This document shows, piece by piece, positions 61,301 to 64,000 of a DNA stretch of 64,000 nucleotides (position 1 is the stretch's first letter; every line of letters starts with the position of its first letter). The translations under genes and the position numbers were made by a program. The notes below the pieces were generated by a model that worked only from the letters and a program-made list of their open reading frames with translations, was not told where the DNA came from and did no database searches. Origin of the DNA: an uncultured bacterium (lineage in GTDB: Bacteria > Verrucomicrobiota > Kiritimatiellia > CAIKKV01 > CAITUY01); assembly GCA_903908715.1 (NCBI GenBank), contig CAIVSY010000078.1:62001-126000 (forward strand). Reading direction: 5' to 3'.

Positions 61301-61888
61301 CTACTTGCGGCGTACAGACTTGATCGTAATTGATTCAAGAGGGACGTCTCTCATCCCGCTGCGGACGCCGGTCGCCACTCCGGCAATCTTATCCACCACA
61401 TCCATTCCTCCCACAACCCTGGCGAAAACCGCATATCCATAATCCCGGCTCCCGTGATTAAGGAAATCATTGTTCACAACATTGATGAAAAACTGGGAAG
61501 TGGCGCTATCCACCACTGAAGTCCTCGCCATGGACAACGTCCCGCGATCGTTCTTCAGTCCATTTTTGGCTTCGTTCTGAATGGGCGGCCGCGTGGATTT
61601 CTGGTGCATGGCGGAATCGAAACCGCCCCCCTGAATCATGAAACCGGGAATCACGCGGTGGAATATGGTGCCGTCATAGAAACCTGCATCAATATATGCG
61701 AGGAAATTACTGACCGAAACCGGCGCCTTGTCGGCCAGCAGCTCAATTTCCACATTTCCCATCGAGGTCTCCATCACCACCACATTTACTGCATCCGTCG
61801 CCATGTTATCTCCCTCCGTCATTCTGCAGCCAGCCACCAAGCCGGCCATAATAATATTACCACACACACAAACAAGCTTCCCGATCAT
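61301..61888 (-). CDS. Lipoprotein cyclophilin-type peptidyl-prolyl isomerase
   Basis: 195 residues. Signal with lipobox LVAGC, so likely anchored in the envelope. Cyclophilin core: [72 protein letters not shown]. It would assist folding of exported proteins. 25 bp before apgM. Confidence 0.9.
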   Translation of the reverse strand: MIGKLVCVCGNIIMAGLVAGCRMTEGDNMATDAVNVVVMETSMGNVEIELLADKAPVSVSNFLAYIDAGFYDGTIFHRVIPGFMIQGGGFDSAMHQKSTRPPIQNEAKNGLKNDRGTLSMARTSVVDSATSQFFINVVNNDFLNHGSRDYGYAVFARVVGGMDVVDKIAGVATGVRSGMRDVPLESITIKSVRRK

Positions 61889-61937
61889 CGCATCACTCGC
61901 TCCTTTGTGCCTCCGCGCTTTCCACTGCCATCCACAT

Positions 61938-63017
61938 TCAGCGCTTCACCCGCGCGTTGCCCTGCCAGATGCTCCAGATCTGCTCCTCATCTGCCGGTTG
62001 GGCATAGTCGGTCAACAACGTCGTCGCCAGCGCTCCGCTTGCCCATCCAAACTGGACCCACTTTTCCGGTTCCCATCCCTTAAGAATGCCGTATAGTAGT
62101 CCGCCCACAAAACCGTCGCCGCCGCCAATGCGGTCCAGCACGCCGATTTCCTTGGGCTCCACCACGTGCCACTGGTCGCCGGCTGCCATAATGGCGCCCC
62201 AGAGATGCTGGTTCACGCTGACCACCTCGCGCAGCGTGGTGGCAAACACCGACGCGTTGGGAAAAGCCTTCTTCACCCGTCGGATCATTTCCTTGAAACC
62301 GTCAATCTTGGACGCCAACCCCCTGCCGCCTGCATCGGGACCCTCGATGCCCAGACACAATTGAAAATCCTCCTCGTTGCCGACAAGGATATCTGCCACA
62401 CCGGCAATCTCGGTAAAAATCCCTCGCAGTTCCTTTTCGCGCCCTTTCCAGAACGAGGCCCGGTAGTTCAAATCAAACGAAATCCGGGTGCCATGCTTCT
62501 TCGCCGCCCGGGCCAGTTCCAGACAAAACGTTCCCGTCTCGGGCGACAAGGCGCCCACCAAACCGGACAAGTGTATAAGTTGCACGCCTTCTTTGCCAAA
62601 GATCCGCTCCAAGTCAAAATCCTTCACGTTGAGTGTGCGCCCCACCTCGCCGGCGCGATCGTTCCACACACGGGGACCACGGGAACCGCAACCGCTGTCG
62701 GCAATGTTGATCTGGTGTCGGTATCCCCACGGACCACCCTGATCCACTTCCTTGCCCTCATAGTCCATATGACGGCTGGCCAGATTGTCCTTGATAAGCT
62801 GGGCGATCGGGCTGCCTTTGACAAACGTCGTGAGGATCTTGACAGGCAATCCGAGATACGAGGCCACACTGGCCACGTTGGATTCCGCGCTGGTCACCTG
62901 GATCATGTAGTTGGTGCTGGCATGCACAGGCTGCCCGCTTGCGGGCGTCAAACGAACTCCCATGCTGGTCGGAATGACCAGTGCATATTTGCACTTGTCA
63001 CGCAATTGCAGTTTCAT
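61938..63017 (-). CDS. PfkB-family sugar kinase (2-keto-3-deoxygluconate kinase-like)
   Basis: About 359 residues. Ribokinase fold with [14 protein letters not shown] near residue 45, [33 protein letters not shown], and the anion-hole motif [14 protein letters not shown] (catalytic Asp). FDLNYR and NEEDF are common in KDG kinases. Start MKLQLRDK with GGGGATCAGG upstream; the ORF adds 15 residues. Leads the run pfkB-ppi-apgM-algI-algJ. Confidence 0.87.
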   Translation of the reverse strand: MKLQLRDKCKYALVIPTSMGVRLTPASGQPVHASTNYMIQVTSAESNVASVASYLGLPVKILTTFVKGSPIAQLIKDNLASRHMDYEGKEVDQGGPWGYRHQINIADSGCGSRGPRVWNDRAGEVGRTLNVKDFDLERIFGKEGVQLIHLSGLVGALSPETGTFCLELARAAKKHGTRISFDLNYRASFWKGREKELRGIFTEIAGVADILVGNEEDFQLCLGIEGPDAGGRGLASKIDGFKEMIRRVKKAFPNASVFATTLREVVSVNQHLWGAIMAAGDQWHVVEPKEIGVLDRIGGGDGFVGGLLYGILKGWEPEKWVQFGWASGALATTLLTDYAQPADEEQIWSIWQGNARVKR

Positions 63018-63079
63018 CCTGATCCCCTCTTTGCTTTCTGAACGGTCCATGCAGTTTGCCATGCCCGATGTTGCAGGTC

Positions 63080-63128
63080 AAAAAAACAATGCTCCCGGAA
63101 TACATTCTGCCCTTAACCTCCCGGAGCA
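63080..63128 (-). terminator. Rho-independent terminator after the HAD gene
   Basis: Minus strand: TGCTCCGGGA (63128-63119) pairs with TCCGGGAGCA (63099-63090), one mismatch, loop 19 nt, followed by TTGTTTTTTT. It separates the HAD gene from the pfkB run. Confidence 0.8.
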
Positions 63129-63183
63129 GTCAGGCCGACGGCGGACGGGCCATGCAATTTTCCGCGCAGGCATGACGGCAGCC

Positions 63184-63804
63184 TCAAGCCCCGAAATGTG
63201 CAACCAAATCTGCTGGTTTCCTCAGCAGGATATCGGGTCTGGCAGCTTTCAGCCGCGCTTCGCAATGCCACCCCCATCCCGCGGCCACCGTCATAACCCC
63301 CGCCGCCTTCCCTTCCTTGATATCCCCACATGTGTCGCCCACATACCAGGCTGACACTCCGGGAAACCGATGCAGGACCATCCGGATCTTTTCAACCTTG
63401 CTGGTACCCTTATCGGCTCCCAAGACATCTTCGACCCCCTGGATGCCATGGAGTTCGATCATGCCCCGAACAGTCGAACTCAGGTTGGAGGTGACAACCA
63501 CAATATGATTGGATTTCATAAGTGAACGGACCACCGGCTGAATCCCCTCAAAAAAACGGCAATCAGCGCACTGCGCCACACGCTTCCCAAGCGCGGCCAT
63601 GAAAAGTCCTACCTTGGCCATCGGGAGGCCTAAAATCTCTAATCCTTCGTACATGTTGGTATCGAATATCCGCAAAAACTGCTCATCCGTCATTGGCGAT
63701 GTCATGCCGGACTCTGACCAAGCCGCCGTAACCGCCGCCCGGAATGGAACCAGGGAATCCGCAATCACGCCATCAAAATCAAAGATCAACAATCTTTCCT
63801 TCAT
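63184..63804 (-). CDS. HAD-superfamily phosphatase
   Basis: 206 residues. Motif I FDFDGVIADS, motif II VVVTSN, motif IV VGDTCGDIKEGKAAG, and a small helical cap (~20-85), as in phosphoglycolate phosphatase/Gph-like enzymes. Substrate unknown. AGGAGGGGGCAGAAAG precedes the ATG. Confidence 0.9.
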   Translation of the reverse strand: MKERLLIFDFDGVIADSLVPFRAAVTAAWSESGMTSPMTDEQFLRIFDTNMYEGLEILGLPMAKVGLFMAALGKRVAQCADCRFFEGIQPVVRSLMKSNHIVVVTSNLSSTVRGMIELHGIQGVEDVLGADKGTSKVEKIRMVLHRFPGVSAWYVGDTCGDIKEGKAAGVMTVAAGWGWHCEARLKAARPDILLRKPADLVAHFGA

Positions 63805-63862
63805 CTTTCTGCCCCCTCCTGCATTTCACCTCTTTTATCCCCCGGTTGGCCGTCATCCCAGA

Positions 63863-64000
63863 CTACCGCCATTCATGCTTTGGATAACGCCGTTGAAGCT
63901 CCTTCTTGACCTTGGGATAACCCTCCTTCCAGAAGGTTGTCAAATCCGACGTAACCTGTACGGGCCGGAAATTCGGCGCAAGAACCTGAATGACCACGGT
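63863..64000 (-). CDS. hrpB: ATP-dependent helicase HrpB, extreme C-terminus (gene continues past window)
   Basis: The frame from the right edge encodes 45 residues ending in TAG. VLAPNFRPVQVTSDL, then TFWKEGYPKVKKELQRRYPKH, closely follows the conserved end of HrpB-type DEAH-box helicases. Too short for the ORF track. Only the tail is in view, so helicase motifs cannot be checked. Confidence 0.85.
   Translation of the reverse strand, partial: TVVIQVLAPNFRPVQVTSDLTTFWKEGYPKVKKELQRRYPKHEWR

Overview
The window is a GC-rich (roughly 58-60% by eye), gene-dense bacterial chromosome segment from a Gram-negative organism. Evidence for an outer membrane is direct: LpxB, an LptE-like lipoprotein, a BamD-like TPR protein and several lipobox lipoproteins. 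Some features suggest the PVC group, most like Verrucomicrobiota or Kiritimatiellota. These are very large secreted proteins with Ig-like, cadherin-like and FG-GAP repeats, a C-terminal 'Y-x-I-E...DLG..W' type domain, an archaeal-type phosphoglycerate mutase and an eno-ftsB pair. The taxonomic call is inference. No rRNA, tRNA, CRISPR array, insertion sequence, phage gene or resistance cassette was seen. This looks like core chromosome.

Layout. 0-5.6 kb: lpxB (truncated by the window edge), a DUF401 membrane protein, a metallo-beta-lactamase-fold hydrolase, a MITE-like inverted-repeat element, then alr, a small unknown gene and a PlsC-type acyltransferase. 5.8-11.2 kb: a four-gene operon joined by ATGA stop/start overlaps. 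It encodes a REC-PAS-kinase-REC hybrid histidine kinase, NamZ (exo-muramidase), a fused MurU-like/AmgK-like protein and a PGPGW membrane protein; I read it as a peptidoglycan-recycling operon. 11-21.5 kb: nadE, a 2459-residue secreted multidomain protein and a lipoprotein. 21.7-27.8 kb: a branched-chain amino acid operon (ilvB-ilvN-leuA-aroE-phosphoesterase). It is preceded by a leader with a Val/Leu-rich 39-residue peptide, an antiterminator and a terminator. 27.8-33.8 kb: MFS transporter, DUF212 protein, ferredoxin, FHA protein, pseudopilin, and lipoprotein/ftsB/eno on the other strand. 33.9-41.4 kb: a 1209-residue FG-GAP/cadherin-like exported protein, rfbB-nudix-nadD-rsfS, and an ECF sigma/anti-sigma pair.

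41.5-64 kb: rpsT; lptE and a bamD-like gene; a Zn/Cd-type P-ATPase; an rrf2-peroxiredoxin pair; fusA; mutM with an upstream gene encoding an Arg/Gly-rich tail; a nitronate monooxygenase; a flavodoxin; three tandem hsp20 genes behind an AT-rich leader; a class III aminotransferase with a UroD-like methyltransferase; a run pfkB-ppi-apgM-algI-algJ, apparently cotranscribed; a HAD phosphatase with a clear terminator; and the 3' end of hrpB.

The most notable items are the ilv attenuator, the NamZ/MurU-AmgK operon coupled to a histidine kinase, and four convergent gene pairs whose coding ends overlap by 80-147 bp. The two giant exported proteins are also worth a second look. Gene assignments rest on motif reading without database searches.
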